This document shows positions 53,191 to 63,003 of a stretch of DNA of 64,000 nt, piece by piece (positions within the stretch are counted from its first letter, which is position 1; each line of letters begins with the position of its first letter). The notes under the pieces are model-generated. The model worked only from the letters and a program-made list of their open reading frames with translations, was not told where the DNA came from and did no database searches. Source of the DNA: Bacillus chungangensis (GTDB lineage Bacteria > Bacillota > Bacilli > Bacillales > Bacillaceae_C); assembly GCF_030812995.1 (NCBI RefSeq), contig NZ_JAUSTT010000001.1, forward strand, positions 1-64,000. The letters run 5' to 3'. The position numbers were made by a program, and so were the translations under genes.

Positions 53191-54808
53191 TACTATTCCC
53201 CCGTTTATATGGTAGTTCAATTCGGAAAATACTTCCTTTTCCTATTTTAGATCGGACGTCTACAATCCCATCATACCGATTCGCAATTGACTTCACAGCA
53301 TCTAAGCCATAACCTCTTTTTTCACCTTTCGTTGAAAAGCCCCGAGAAAATATTTTTGTTATTAATTGCTCCTCCATTCCTTCGCCTGTATCATGAACTT
53401 CAATTAAGATAACTTCTTCATCACTGTCATAGTACAAAAAAAGCTTTACTTGTTTTTTATCAGATAATTTGACTGCTTCTTTTGCATTATCTAATAACAC
53501 GCCAATTGAAATAAGTAGATCATGAAGCAGCTCCCCCATTTTCATATCTGGGAAATTAGAGTCGGAATCAATCTTAAGTAATACTCCCTGCTCCTTAAAT
53601 TCACTCGATTTCCCTAATAAGAAGCCTGCAATAGCAGGAGATTTTATTTTCTCGGTTACAAACCCGATCTCATGGCGATAATCTGTATCCAATACACGGA
53701 TAAAGTGAATGACATCTTCGTATTTTTCTAGTTCTATTAGACCAAGAATCGTATGAAGCTGATTCATAAATTTATGATTTTGTGCACGTAAAGAATCGAC
53801 ATATTGCTCTGTCCCGCTAAGCTCGCGAATTAGTTGCTGCATGTCTGACTGATCCCTTATTGTTGCTACTGCTCCATACGTTTTTTCTTTAACGTAAATA
53901 AGCTTTACACTAACAATTAGCTCAAGCTGATTAAAAACAATAACTTGATTATATATAGGTTGTTTCGTTTGAAAAGCTTCTTTAAATAATATGGAAAAAA
54001 TATCTTCTGATAAATATCCAGCTTGCATGTATTCTTCTGTAAATTTTGCTTTTTCCATAACATTTGTAAAATTATTGTTATAGAGCAGGATTTTCCGATC
54101 AGGCGCAATAGCAATAATTCCTTCACTAACTGATTCTTTAATAAATTCCCTTTCCTTCAACGTTGCGGCAATTTCCTTCGGTTCAAGGCCTAATAAAATT
54201 TTCTTTAATTGTCGAGCTAAATAAAGAGCTCCTAATAATCCGAAAAAAAGGCCAACGCTTAGTCCAATATAAATATTTTTCTGGGCATCCCATAGCTCCT
54301 TATTTATCGTTTCCTGGACATAGCCTACACAAACAATACCTATTTGCTCTCCTTCTTCATCCCAAATAGGTGTAAAAAAACGTGTACCTTCTCCTAATAT
54401 ACCTTCTTCTCGTGAATAGTGTTCTTCACCATTTAATGATTTCTTAGCATCTTCTATATTTGAAAAAGGCTTACCGATCACCGTCTTATCTGGATGCGAC
54501 AGGCGAATCAGCTGATTATTAAGTACGACAATAAAATTCACATTCGTCGTTTCCATAACATCCATTGTATAATCTTGAACGACTGAACGAATAGATCCTC
54601 TGCTTACTTCTTCAATAATCCGAGGATCTTTAGCGACTATTCGTCCAATATTTTTCAGCTTCTCTTTTACTATTTCATTTTCTCGCTCAACGACGTAATT
54701 ATGTAAAAGCGCTGCCGAGGCGATTAATGATACAAACACAGACAATAATACAAGCAAAGTCGTCATTTTTCTTAAAGATAGTTTCGACAGCCATTTATTT
54801 TCAATCAT
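53183..54808 (-). CDS. CitA/DcuS-family sensor histidine kinase
   Basis: This 541-residue protein has a membrane helix at about 14-35, an extracytoplasmic PAS-like ligand domain (40-175), a second helix (180-200), a cytoplasmic PAS domain, and a short kinase core. The H-box is HKFMNQLHTILGLIELEKYE; the N and G boxes are DNAKEAVKLS, DTGEGM and GYGLDAVKSI. The family senses di- and hydroxycarboxylates. It probably senses the acid handled by the adjacent permease. Confidence 0.93.
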   Translation of the reverse strand: MIENKWLSKLSLRKMTTLLVLLSVFVSLIASAALLHNYVVERENEIVKEKLKNIGRIVAKDPRIIEEVSRGSIRSVVQDYTMDVMETTNVNFIVVLNNQLIRLSHPDKTVIGKPFSNIEDAKKSLNGEEHYSREEGILGEGTRFFTPIWDEEGEQIGIVCVGYVQETINKELWDAQKNIYIGLSVGLFFGLLGALYLARQLKKILLGLEPKEIAATLKEREFIKESVSEGIIAIAPDRKILLYNNNFTNVMEKAKFTEEYMQAGYLSEDIFSILFKEAFQTKQPIYNQVIVFNQLELIVSVKLIYVKEKTYGAVATIRDQSDMQQLIRELSGTEQYVDSLRAQNHKFMNQLHTILGLIELEKYEDVIHFIRVLDTDYRHEIGFVTEKIKSPAIAGFLLGKSSEFKEQGVLLKIDSDSNFPDMKMGELLHDLLISIGVLLDNAKEAVKLSDKKQVKLFLYYDSDEEVILIEVHDTGEGMEEQLITKIFSRGFSTKGEKRGYGLDAVKSIANRYDGIVDVRSKIGKGSIFRIELPYKRGNSNE

Positions 54809-55101
54809 TGTCAAAATTCCCTTACTGTTTTATTATCAGATTGGTGGAAATGAAATAAACCTTAGTTTTACTTTATTTTATCAAAGGTTGAAAGCATATT
54901 TGTATTGGAAAATTGTCAAAAAAAGAACACGTTTGTCGTGGCTTTTAACTGGAATTGTTTCATATACACGTCTTGATGTTGGTGATCCTGTTAGCTTTAC
55001 TTTGCAGAAGATGTGGGATAAAAATAAAACAGATATAAATTAATCATAATATCCATATTTAAAGCCGAAAGTCTGAAGAATATTAGCTCTCTCCCAATAA
55101 A
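54809..55101. other. Gap upstream of the kinase
   Basis: About 293 bp without a gene. A fragment CAGAAGATGTGGGATAAA near 55010 may be the tail of a very decayed repeat copy; nothing else stands out. Confidence 0.35.
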
Positions 55102-55758
55102 CTATTCTAATAACCCAAGAAGAATATACTCTTTGTGAGTTATTGAACCTGTTACTTTAAGGTTCTGTTCCCTTTGAAATTGTTTCACTGCTAACTCTGT
55201 ATGTATGTCATAAATTCCGTGACATTTTTCTTTATAATATCCTGCTGCTTTTAATCTGCATTGAATAATTTGCACTAAATTCCCTCGTGAATTTCTAGAT
55301 AAAGTTTTGAATTCATGTTTTCCTATCCCAGTAATAGGCCCATCAATATAAACTTCTGTACCAACTGGAGTTTTATCAAATAGCGATTCAACATCTTTAT
55401 TGTGCATACGAATACATCCACTGCTAACTCTTTCTCCAATTAGCCAAGCTTTATTTGTCCCATGTATGCCATATTTCCCCCATGGGACATCTAACCCAAG
55501 CCAATGTGAGCCAAATCCACCTCCCCATCCCTTTGATTTATTTATGATGTTAAATTTACCAATGGGGGTAGGGGACTTGTCTTTTCCAGGAGAAATAGGA
55601 TACTCCTCAATTACTTTATTGTTTTGCATTAGATATAAAGTGTTCGTCCATAAATTAATATAAATTTTGTATTCGTTGGTTTTCGCACAAACAATATTTG
55701 TTGCGAAACAAAAAAAAGCAAGGAACAAAATTAAATTTGTATAATACCATTTTTTCAT
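55102..55758 (-). CDS. L,D-transpeptidase with peptidoglycan-binding tail
   Basis: This 218-residue protein has a signal peptide (about 1-25) and a YkuD domain (30-135) with HGTNKAWLIG and the catalytic cysteine motif SSGCIRMHNKDV. The C-terminal PG_binding_1-like domain holds HGIYDIHTELAVKQFQREQ. It would cross-link peptidoglycan or spore cortex outside the membrane. AGGGTGAG precedes the ATG. Confidence 0.9.
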   Translation of the reverse strand: MKKWYYTNLILFLAFFCFATNIVCAKTNEYKIYINLWTNTLYLMQNNKVIEEYPISPGKDKSPTPIGKFNIINKSKGWGGGFGSHWLGLDVPWGKYGIHGTNKAWLIGERVSSGCIRMHNKDVESLFDKTPVGTEVYIDGPITGIGKHEFKTLSRNSRGNLVQIIQCRLKAAGYYKEKCHGIYDIHTELAVKQFQREQNLKVTGSITHKEYILLGLLE

Positions 55759-56091
55759 ACACGACTCACCCTTGTTATGTTTTAAAATTCGAATTATAAA
55801 TCCCTTAGTGATATAGGTTTTACTTGGTTTAGTATGTGAAGTTTAGGAGAGAATAGTCATGGATTTAAAATGATAAAAAACAAAGACTTAGCTTCTCATT
55901 GTATTCGAATGAAATAATTTTTGAAAAGGGAAGAGGATGATTAGTTATTTGTGAGTCGTAGAAAAAAACACTCTCTTGTTTCATTATTATATGTTTTGAT
56001 ATTGATAAACTTTTTAAAAGTAAAATTTTAAATTTTTGGGCATCATTTAGATTAACAGTCACAAATTTAATGAGAGAGGGTTTGGCTATTT
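55759..56091. other. Gene-free stretch
   Basis: These 333 bp divide the divergent transpeptidase and unknown secreted protein genes. I see AT-rich sequence and no repeat or clear hairpin. Confidence 0.35.
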
Positions 56092-56697
56092 ATGTACCAT
56101 AGGATAAATAAGGTTATTGTTATCGCTTTATTGATTTATTTTTCTATTTTAGTTTATCCTACAACTTCTTTTGCAGTGGCAGAAAAACGGGCTTTTGAAA
56201 TTTTTGAGGAGGGTATTTTTGATTTAATTACCTTTAGTTTAGAACCATTAAATAAATTAGACACATTAAATGAAAAAATCGATGATGAAGGCTTATACTA
56301 TATTGCCCTAGCAGCAAAAGAAAGGTTTAACGGGACTCTTTTGTTTTTAACTAATCTAAAGGTGCCTTCTAATGTACCAAAAGATATTAGGAAATCGTTA
56401 GAAGATGTAAAAGAATACTTATCTATAGGTTTTTATAATTTGGAGGAAAGTATGGACTATTTGGCGCAATACATTTTGAACCAAACCCCCATTTTATATG
56501 ACAGGTATCTTGAAAAACGAGATAGGGGTTTTTCTTACATTGATGGCGGATTAATTACGTTAGCTACAGCAAGACTAAAGTTTTATCCTCCAGAATGGAT
56601 AGAGACTCCAAAAAAATCTATTCCTAATGCATGGAAAGTTGGAAAAGAATATTTCTATAAGTTGGAAGATACTATTAGAATAAAAGTAAATAAATGA
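56092..56697 (+). CDS. Secreted protein of unknown function
   Basis: This 201-residue protein has a signal peptide ending near SFA (residue 28), then a mainly helical domain with EKRAFEIFEEGIFDLITF and LEDVKEYLSIGFYNLEESMDYL. I do not recognise the family. The ribosome-binding site is weak (GAGGG 12 bases away). Confidence 0.6.
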   Translation: MYHRINKVIVIALLIYFSILVYPTTSFAVAEKRAFEIFEEGIFDLITFSLEPLNKLDTLNEKIDDEGLYYIALAAKERFNGTLLFLTNLKVPSNVPKDIRKSLEDVKEYLSIGFYNLEESMDYLAQYILNQTPILYDRYLEKRDRGFSYIDGGLITLATARLKFYPPEWIETPKKSIPNAWKVGKEYFYKLEDTIRIKVNK

Positions 56698-57340
56698 TCT
56701 GTGAAAAGTCAGCATTTCCTCTACAACAATCAAAAATATTTTTTTTTCCAGACTAGCTGTCCAAACAAAAACAATTTAAAACCATAATATATTTTAGCCA
56801 ATTAACTTTGGCCAAAGTTTTTTACCTCCTTTTAAAAGCAGGGTGCTACCCCTGTTTTTTCTACGGTTGAGCAAATTGAGTAGGAGAGCGTGATTAACTC
56901 CCTTCTCAGGGTAGAAAGGTCGCCCAGTTGGCAACTCCCCCCTCACGGAACCGGTGTGTGCCGCACGGGCTATTCAGAATACGTATATCCCAATTTCGAA
57001 AATGGAATGGAGAGTTTAGGATACTCTAGAGGAAATATCGATTTAATCTTATTACCAGCACCTATAAGAAACCTCTAGATTGAATTATAAAAATTATCTA
57101 TAACTCTTAGTCACCCTTTTATAATATGAATTAGCGATTTCTGACTTTATTATTTTGAAAAAATATAGCATATCAATCGCAAACAAGGTGAGAGATACAC
57201 CTATTGAAATGGTCATGTTTATGACTTCATTTAATTTAATTATTATTCCAATTATGTAGAAGGATGCTACCCTTGACAAGGGTTTACTTTGATAATAAAT
57301 TGAAACCTGGTATATCGATTCTAATGTCATAAGTTGTGCT
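56698..57340. other. Gap with possible group II intron remnant
   Basis: The 643 bp before the recombinase hold a structured stretch at 56905-56985 that looks like intron domains V and VI, AT-rich sequence around it, and the right att repeat. Short frames here lack ribosome-binding sites and are not called. Confidence 0.45.
56905..56985 (-). ncRNA. Possible group II intron domain V/VI remnant
   Basis: On the leftward strand AGCCCGTGCGG...CCGGTTCCG resembles domain V, and GTTGCCAACTGGGCGAC followed by TTTCTACCC resembles domain VI with the 3' splice region. No intron-encoded protein or 5' domain is present, so it would be a dead relic. Confidence 0.4.
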
Positions 57341-57405
57341 TTAGAATGTAAAGATGTCCAACTGAAGATCTGTTACACGAATTTCCCTGACAACATGACG
57401 TATAA
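57315..57405. repeat. Skin-type attachment repeat, right copy
   Basis: This 91-bp sequence is shared with 47637-47726 and in the same orientation. It covers the recombinase stop codon and about 60 bp of its 3' end, plus 26 bp outside. It would be the border between elements A and B. Confidence 0.85.
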
Positions 57406-58840
57406 GCTGTTGTTTATCTTCGAATGATAATTCGTCCTCTCCCTTATCTAAATAAAATGTAGCCGCTTCCTTGATTAGCTGTTGACTATGAATCTTGTTT
57501 TCTTTATTCGCAAGGATTTCTTTCAGCTGTGTTAATTGTGATCGAAGATACGTTTCTTTTTCTTTTAATTCTTTAAATGAATCACGTATATCTTCTTCTG
57601 ATAAATCGATCCCCTCGGCAAATAAAGACAAGAGCCGCTTTCTACCATTAAAAATAGTCGTTAACTCATTTTCGATTCTTACAACCTCTGTTTCTTCAAA
57701 ACTATTCTCAGAATTTGATTCAATACCCACAGCCAAAATCTCATCGGAATTATGAAGCCAATCGCGAACTTTTTTCCAAACTTTTTCGTCCAATTTATTA
57801 GCATTTAATTTAAGTCCACACCCCTGATGCTTTGCTCCAGCATAATTCTTTCTATCCGTATATTCAAAAACAGCTTTTCCCCAATTTTTACTTCTTCTCC
57901 CAGTTAAAGTATTACCGCATTTTCCGCAGCGTAATAATCCACTTAACAAATATGAATGTTTACTGTTTTTTGTCCATCTTCTTCTTGATTCTTTTAGCAG
58001 TTTCTGGGCTTGGCTAAAGATTTCCTCATTGATAATCACTGGACACTCAATTTCAATCCATTCATCTCTTGGCCGTTCTGTCATGGGGACGCGTTCTTCT
58101 TTTGGCTTATGTTTATTACCTAACATCCCCTCTGTATTCCAACGGTTATGATAAAAATGTCCAGTATATACTTCATTCATTAACATTTGCCTGACTACTT
58201 GTCGATGCCATACGCCAACACCACGTTTTGTAGGAATTTTACGGTCAGTAAGATAATGCGCAATGCCATTTATCCCCTTTACTAAGTGATTTGGCTTTGT
58301 AAATAAATCAAAAACAATTTTAACGACCTCTGCCTCTTTTTCATTAATAATGAGTCGAGCATTTTCTTTGTCATAAGAATATCCATAAATGTTAGGATCT
58401 TTCACTACTTTGCCTTCACGTGCTTTTCGTCTTCTTCCTCCACTCATTCGTTCGTTTATCTTTGCTTTTTCAAATTCTGCAATGGCTCCACGCATTTGAT
58501 AAAAGAGCATTCCTTCTGGTGTCTTTTGATATTCGCCATTTACAAAGATAAGTACTGCTCTCTTTTCAATTTCATCCGATAAAATAAGCTGATTCATTAA
58601 TTTTCGAGAAAGTCGATCAGGATCAAGACAGATAACTTTTTTAATTAATCCTTCTTGAACATCTTGTCGAAGCATCGATAAAGCAGGACGATCAAGAAAC
58701 TCTCCTGAAATCCCTTCATCCACATACTCGATCACATCATTCGTTTTCGCTTTTTCGCGACACTTCGCAATCTGATCCTTTAAACTGAATCCCTTCTTGG
58801 CCTGTTCTTCCGTACTCACCCTTGCATAAAGTCCGATCAT
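57341..58840 (-). CDS. Large serine recombinase, SpoIVCA-like
   Basis: This 499-residue site-specific recombinase has the N-terminal resolvase domain MIGLYARVSTEEQAKKG with the catalytic serine in ARVSTEEQ. A Recombinase domain (about 160-260), a zinc ribbon (CGKCGNTLTGRR ... CGLK) and a coiled coil (about 390-450) follow. The ATG at 58840 has GGAGGG. Its 3' end lies inside the right att repeat, and the same repeat abuts the sigK fragment. It is the likely excisionase that restores sigK in the mother cell. Confidence 0.9.
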   Translation of the reverse strand: MIGLYARVSTEEQAKKGFSLKDQIAKCREKAKTNDVIEYVDEGISGEFLDRPALSMLRQDVQEGLIKKVICLDPDRLSRKLMNQLILSDEIEKRAVLIFVNGEYQKTPEGMLFYQMRGAIAEFEKAKINERMSGGRRRKAREGKVVKDPNIYGYSYDKENARLIINEKEAEVVKIVFDLFTKPNHLVKGINGIAHYLTDRKIPTKRGVGVWHRQVVRQMLMNEVYTGHFYHNRWNTEGMLGNKHKPKEERVPMTERPRDEWIEIECPVIINEEIFSQAQKLLKESRRRWTKNSKHSYLLSGLLRCGKCGNTLTGRRSKNWGKAVFEYTDRKNYAGAKHQGCGLKLNANKLDEKVWKKVRDWLHNSDEILAVGIESNSENSFEETEVVRIENELTTIFNGRKRLLSLFAEGIDLSEEDIRDSFKELKEKETYLRSQLTQLKEILANKENKIHSQQLIKEAATFYLDKGEDELSFEDKQQLIRHVVREIRVTDLQLDIFTF

Positions 58841-59100
58841 GCACCTTATCCCTCCTATACTTGTCTCTAAGGAAGAAATAGCAAGACTTCCTTGCCTTTT
58901 GATGCGAATTACCTTCAATCATGTTTATTTTCATAGATGCATCACCCCTTGTGAGAGCATATGCATCTAATGCTTGTCTACTTGAATAAAACATGATGAC
59001 TAACACTAGTACATTTTATTTCCCTTGTTCTTTATATAGGTGATTAGGTGTAAAGAGAAAGTAGAGTCCTATTCCAATACGAAAATCAATAAAAAAAATC
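58841..59100. other. Gap recombinase/gerAB
   Basis: 260 bp hold the recombinase promoter region. A sigma-E type promoter would be expected if it acts during sporulation, but I cannot identify one with certainty. Confidence 0.35.
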
Positions 59101-60207
59101 TCAACCGTTCATCTTCCTTGCTTCTTTTTTCTGAATGATAATTGAAATGATTAGTAAACAAAGGGGAATGATAAAAACAAATATATATCCTAAAATTGCG
59201 CTAATTTCGTTAAATATTTCAATCTTCTGTTTATCTTGAGGGATTAGTGCGACGATAAAAAAGAAAACAACTGTATACTTAACTGCCTTACGATATTTGT
59301 CTCGGCGTTTGTATAGATGCGAAATTCCTTTAGCAGTCATAAACATGTAACTTATAGTCGAAGTAGCCGACATTACGCTCCAAATCGAAATAAAATAGAT
59401 GTCTGGTCGTTCAATAAGGGGAAACGATAAAGACTTTACCATATAAAGCACTGGTTGAGGCAACAGCTGAAGTTCATTTGCACTAAACACAACCAAGCTC
59501 GTAAACACTAAAAACACATAAAAAAGCGAAGAAAAAGCTGTAGCAATGGAAACTGCTTTTAATTTTTCAATGCTTTTCCCTTGTGTAAATGGATAACAAA
59601 TCACCAGCAATTCATAACCGAGCAATGATAGCATCGCTTCGTTTGATCCCTTAAAAATGTTCCACCAGCCCTCTTTACCGATCGGTAATATGTGAAGAAA
59701 ATTTACATGAACACTATATGCAAAAGAAGCAATCACGATCATCAAGACGATAAGGACAGACACGAGCACAAAAAAACGTGCTATCGTACGTAAATTTTCT
59801 TGAACTAAATACCAACAGACAATACACATCAACCCGATAATAGCCCATTTAGGTGTTCTTACTAATATCCAATCCTGTATCACTTCACCGTACCGAGTTA
59901 AAGAATTGCTGCCTTGAATGATAAAAAAACAAATATAAGCAACATGAATGAATACACCCAATTGTTTTCCTAATATTTTTGGCAAAAACCCATAAAGGCT
60001 ATCATAAGGAAATCTTCTACTTAAAAGCCATAAAATGATAACAAATAATTGCACAAACAAGCCGGCGATCAGAACCGAAATCCATGCATCTCCGTTTGCA
60101 ACGGCATGTACTTCAGATGGAAGAAAAAAAACTCCTATCCCTATTTGTGCTTGTATAACAATAAACATCAACTGTCCTGGTGTAATACTATTTTTTTCTT
60201 CTGTCAT
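59101..60207 (-). CDS. Spore germination protein, GerAB family
   Basis: This 368-residue APC-fold membrane protein has about ten helices, the B subunit of Ger-type nutrient germinant receptors. The N-terminal LMFIVIQAQIGIGVFFLP is typical. No gerAA or gerAC partner lies beside it in this window. Starts at ATG 60207 or GTG 60213 are both possible behind GAGGGAG. Confidence 0.88.
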   Translation of the reverse strand: MTEEKNSITPGQLMFIVIQAQIGIGVFFLPSEVHAVANGDAWISVLIAGLFVQLFVIILWLLSRRFPYDSLYGFLPKILGKQLGVFIHVAYICFFIIQGSNSLTRYGEVIQDWILVRTPKWAIIGLMCIVCWYLVQENLRTIARFFVLVSVLIVLMIVIASFAYSVHVNFLHILPIGKEGWWNIFKGSNEAMLSLLGYELLVICYPFTQGKSIEKLKAVSIATAFSSLFYVFLVFTSLVVFSANELQLLPQPVLYMVKSLSFPLIERPDIYFISIWSVMSATSTISYMFMTAKGISHLYKRRDKYRKAVKYTVVFFFIVALIPQDKQKIEIFNEISAILGYIFVFIIPLCLLIISIIIQKKEARKMNG

Positions 60208-60629
60208 CTTCACCCCACTCCCTCGAATAAAACTCTTGCTGAACGTTTGGAACTACATTTAAATAATTTTTAAGAGGATAGGCGGACAATCACTTCTTTC
60301 CAATCTTAAATCTTAATGGCACCATTGGTGTAAGATGTGCATCTTCATATGTAAAATATCCCCTAAAATGAAGTGAATTATTCCCATTTATTATTTAAAA
60401 ATAAAGGTAGCATCAATCAAAAATGATATAAACTGTTTAAATTAATGTTTTCATAGACAATCACAATATGCCAAAGAGTGTGAGGGGGCTTTATACATAG
60501 GTACAAATTGTAAATATTTTTGTTAATGAATCATTTTTTAAAATATTTTCATTGTGTAGACTTACAATTGCAGAGTGTAATAGAAGAAGCTTTATTATTT
60601 ATAAGCAATTTCTAACTATCTTCAATATC
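60208..60629. other. Gene-free stretch gerAB to WYL copy B
   Basis: These 422 bp are AT-rich with the gerAB promoter region on the left. I see no gene or repeat. Confidence 0.35.
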
Positions 60630-60851
60630 TTATGCACTTCCTCTATGCTTGTTTTGCAAGGGCTGCATCGATAAAACATTGCTTATTATAAAAATACGAT
60701 ATTGCTTACGCAAAAAACAATACGCTTTAAAAGATTGTTTATTTACTTCTATCACCCTAATTTGCCGCTGACTTATTTCGTTGCTGTTGGATAGGTAAAT
60801 CATTTCCAGTTTTTCTTTCGATTCAAGCGCTCGCATCAACAGACCATTCAT
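60630..60851 (-). CDS. Small WYL-like domain protein, copy B
   Basis: This 73-residue paralogue of the protein at 48916-49152 shares most of the sequence but has a different C-terminus (KHRGSA). GGAGG precedes the ATG. The LexA-like box and TATAAT are conserved upstream. The frame is intact, so both copies may be active. Confidence 0.7.
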   Translation of the reverse strand: MNGLLMRALESKEKLEMIYLSNSNEISQRQIRVIEVNKQSFKAYCFLRKQYRIFIISNVLSMQPLQNKHRGSA

Positions 60852-60871
60852 TTTAGTACCTCCATATAAGA

Positions 60872-60905
60872 ATATTTGTTCTTATTATATGCGAACATTC
60901 GTTCT
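60872..60905 (-). promoter_or_regulatory. LexA-like box and -10 for WYL copy B
   Basis: CGAACATTCGTTCT (60892-60905) matches CGAAC-N4-GTTCG at 9 of 10 positions, with TATAAT next to it leftwards and a weaker AGAACAAATATTCT. Conservation between copies supports function. Confidence 0.7.
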
Positions 60906-61047
60906 TTAGGAAGGGTAAAAATAATGGAAACAAAAATGATGAAGGAAAAAGAAATATATTTGTTCATTTACAATGAATTTTAACGCCCTCTTTAACCACA
61001 ATTCGACTAAAAGAGTCTTTTTACATAAATGTCTATTCAAAAAAAAT

Positions 61048-61065
61048 AGCACCAGACTGGGTGCT
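61048..61065 (-). terminator. Leftward terminator upstream of peptide gene B
   Basis: AGCACC / GGTGCT with a TTTTTTT run leftwards, the counterpart of 49348-49371. It would end a transcript antisense to the peptide gene. Confidence 0.6.
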
Positions 61066-61089
61066 TTCAATCGTTCATCTTCACCAAAA

Positions 61090-61094
61090 ATAAA
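61090..61094. other. Empty site of the dispersed repeat
   Basis: ATAAA in ACCAAAAATAAATATGCT occurs once here. The paralogous block at 49390-49549 has two ATAAA with the 150-bp repeat between them. This is the uninserted state. Confidence 0.9.
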
Positions 61095-61157
61095 TATGCT
61101 AAAAAAAGGAATGTCATAAATCCCATTGCATATACATAATAGCAGGAGGTGAAAAAT

Positions 61158-61241
61158 ATGAACAAAATTTATTTCGGATTTTTTACATTTTTGTTTTTCA
61201 TCGTCACTTTTCTTGCTTTAACGATTGCCTTAGTAAAATAA
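61158..61241 (+). CDS. 27-residue hydrophobic peptide, copy B
   Basis: The peptide is the same as at 49613-49696 as far as I can read (base changes are silent). AGGAGGTGAAAA lies upstream and a hairpin terminator with CACTTGGTG / CACCAAGTG at 61253-61286 downstream. Silent changes suggest selection to keep the peptide. Confidence 0.75.
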   Translation: MNKIYFGFFTFLFFIVTFLALTIALVK

Positions 61242-61604
61242 TGGTATTAACGTGACACTTGGTGTTGCAGCCACCAAGTGTTTTTTCTTACATTGTTATC
61301 ATATACAATAAGGTTGATAAAGATGATTATTTTTTGCTCTTTCATAAAATTAAAAAGGTGATAAAACCAAAACAAAGTGTATAAGTGCTCTATTATCCTC
61401 TTCGCAAATTGATGATGAAGGCATTTAACTATACGATAACAATAAAGTTAGGCTTATTTAATTCCTCTTGCATTAACGCCCAATATTTTTTATGAAAATG
61501 TTGCGCATCTACAAAAAGAATCCATTTGAAAAAAGATCAAAATGGATTCTTTTCTAAGAAATATGAAAAGTTGGTTTTTTAATCGTTAACGTAAAGACGG
61601 ACAG
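61242..61604. other. Gap peptide B to efflux gene
   Basis: The left part continues the duplicated block to about 61370 and includes the peptide terminator. The right part holds the efflux-gene terminator. No gene. Confidence 0.5.
61514..61553 (-). terminator. Terminator after the efflux gene
   Basis: AAAAGAATCCATTT pairs with AAATGGATTCTTTT, 52 bp past the stop of the leftward efflux gene. Confidence 0.7.
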
Positions 61605-62966
61605 CTATAAGCGCTTGAATGAAAAAATATATACCGTCCAGCCAAAGAATATGGCAACGATAAAAAGCAACAACATGTTGCTATATAAAAAGGACGATTT
61701 GATAAACGGCAAAAACGGAAAATCAAAAACACGAGTTGTTAAAAGACCGCCAACAATGGCAATGCCTATACCTTCTGATAAAAAACTTGTGAAATTCAAT
61801 AAGCCCATACCTGATCCGGCTTCATCCTGATTTAAGCTGTTTGCTACACTATTAGATATGACCGTTTTAATAAAGGATAATCCGCCAAACACAAGAATCA
61901 ATACAATCGTCATTAACCAAGGTGTGTATTCTAACAGAGATGCTGCTACTATTAGACCAGAGACAATGAATGCAACACCGAACGACATGACAAATGAATT
62001 GCCCCGTTTATCAACTAAAAGCCCACCGACAAAACCAAAAACAATCACGCTCATTGTTCCGGGAAAAAGAATGGCGCTGCCAATCATACCAGTAGTTAAT
62101 TGATGTACTTCTCTCATCATATAGGGAACCATTGAAATAAACCCTGCGATAGTTCCTAACAATAGTCCACCGGTAAAGATGCCAATCATAAATGGACGGT
62201 TCTTCCCTAATGATGGATCGACAAAAGGTTCCGATACTTGATGAATATGTCTTAAAAACAAAATAAAAAACACGAAGCTAAGGATGAGATAGCTCCAGTT
62301 ATACTTTGTCGTATAACACATAAAAGAAACAATGCCAACAGATAATAATAGCAGGCCAAATACATCAAAACTTCCTTTTTTTGTTTCCTCAGTTGGCAAA
62401 ACCTTCAAAAAGAATGGAACTGCTAAGATTGTCGCCATTGGAATTAAAAAGAGGTAAGACCAATGAACATAGTGTGATATAATGCCGCCCACAGCTGGAC
62501 CAATTCCCTCTCCCATTGCTACCAAAGAGCCAATGAAACCAAATGCTTTGCCACGAGCACCATCTGGAACATAGCGAGCTGCGATTACCATAACAAGAGC
62601 AGGAACAGCTGCAGCACCGGCTCCTTGAACAAAACGTGCGAATATAAGTGCTGGAAAATAGACGTGAGCCAAAAAACCAATAAATGAACCAGCACTATAC
62701 GAGAGAATCCCAAAAATGAGTAATTTCTTCAGACCATATATATCAGATAGTTTTCCGTAAATAGCTGCACCAATTGCAAACGATAACATAAAACTCATAT
62801 TGACCCAGTTCGTCGCTGCTGGTGAAATATGAAAATATTTTGCAATATCGGGTAAAGCCACATTAAAAACCATCTCATTCAGAACGCTGAAAAAAGCTAA
62901 GAAACCAAGCCAAATAAAAATATGGTGTTGATAATGGAACAATCGCTGTGAATGGTGTTTATTCAA
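61605..62966 (-). CDS. Tet(L)/Tet(K)-type 14-helix MFS efflux protein
   Basis: This 453-residue protein closely follows the Tet(L) pattern: [53 protein letters not shown] and [21 protein letters not shown]. Family members export tetracycline-metal complexes and also exchange Na+ or K+ for protons. It starts at TTG 62966 behind GGGGGA. A leader peptide precedes it. It is distinct enough from mobile Tet(L) that resistance cannot be assumed. Confidence 0.88.
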   Translation of the reverse strand: MNKHHSQRLFHYQHHIFIWLGFLAFFSVLNEMVFNVALPDIAKYFHISPAATNWVNMSFMLSFAIGAAIYGKLSDIYGLKKLLIFGILSYSAGSFIGFLAHVYFPALIFARFVQGAGAAAVPALVMVIAARYVPDGARGKAFGFIGSLVAMGEGIGPAVGGIISHYVHWSYLFLIPMATILAVPFFLKVLPTEETKKGSFDVFGLLLLSVGIVSFMCYTTKYNWSYLILSFVFFILFLRHIHQVSEPFVDPSLGKNRPFMIGIFTGGLLLGTIAGFISMVPYMMREVHQLTTGMIGSAILFPGTMSVIVFGFVGGLLVDKRGNSFVMSFGVAFIVSGLIVAASLLEYTPWLMTIVLILVFGGLSFIKTVISNSVANSLNQDEAGSGMGLLNFTSFLSEGIGIAIVGGLLTTRVFDFPFLPFIKSSFLYSNMLLLFIVAIFFGWTVYIFSFKRL

Positions 62967-63003
62967 TTGATTAAATCCCCCAATAATTAAGGGATAACGC
63001 AGT

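Noticed and set aside
56890-57078. Rightward short frame over the intron-like sequence
   Set aside because: It overlaps structured RNA-like sequence in the opposite orientation and has no recognisable product.
61605-62966. Calling the efflux gene tet(L) outright
   Set aside because: Motifs and leader fit, but many residues differ from the mobile gene and resistance was not shown, so no allele name is given.
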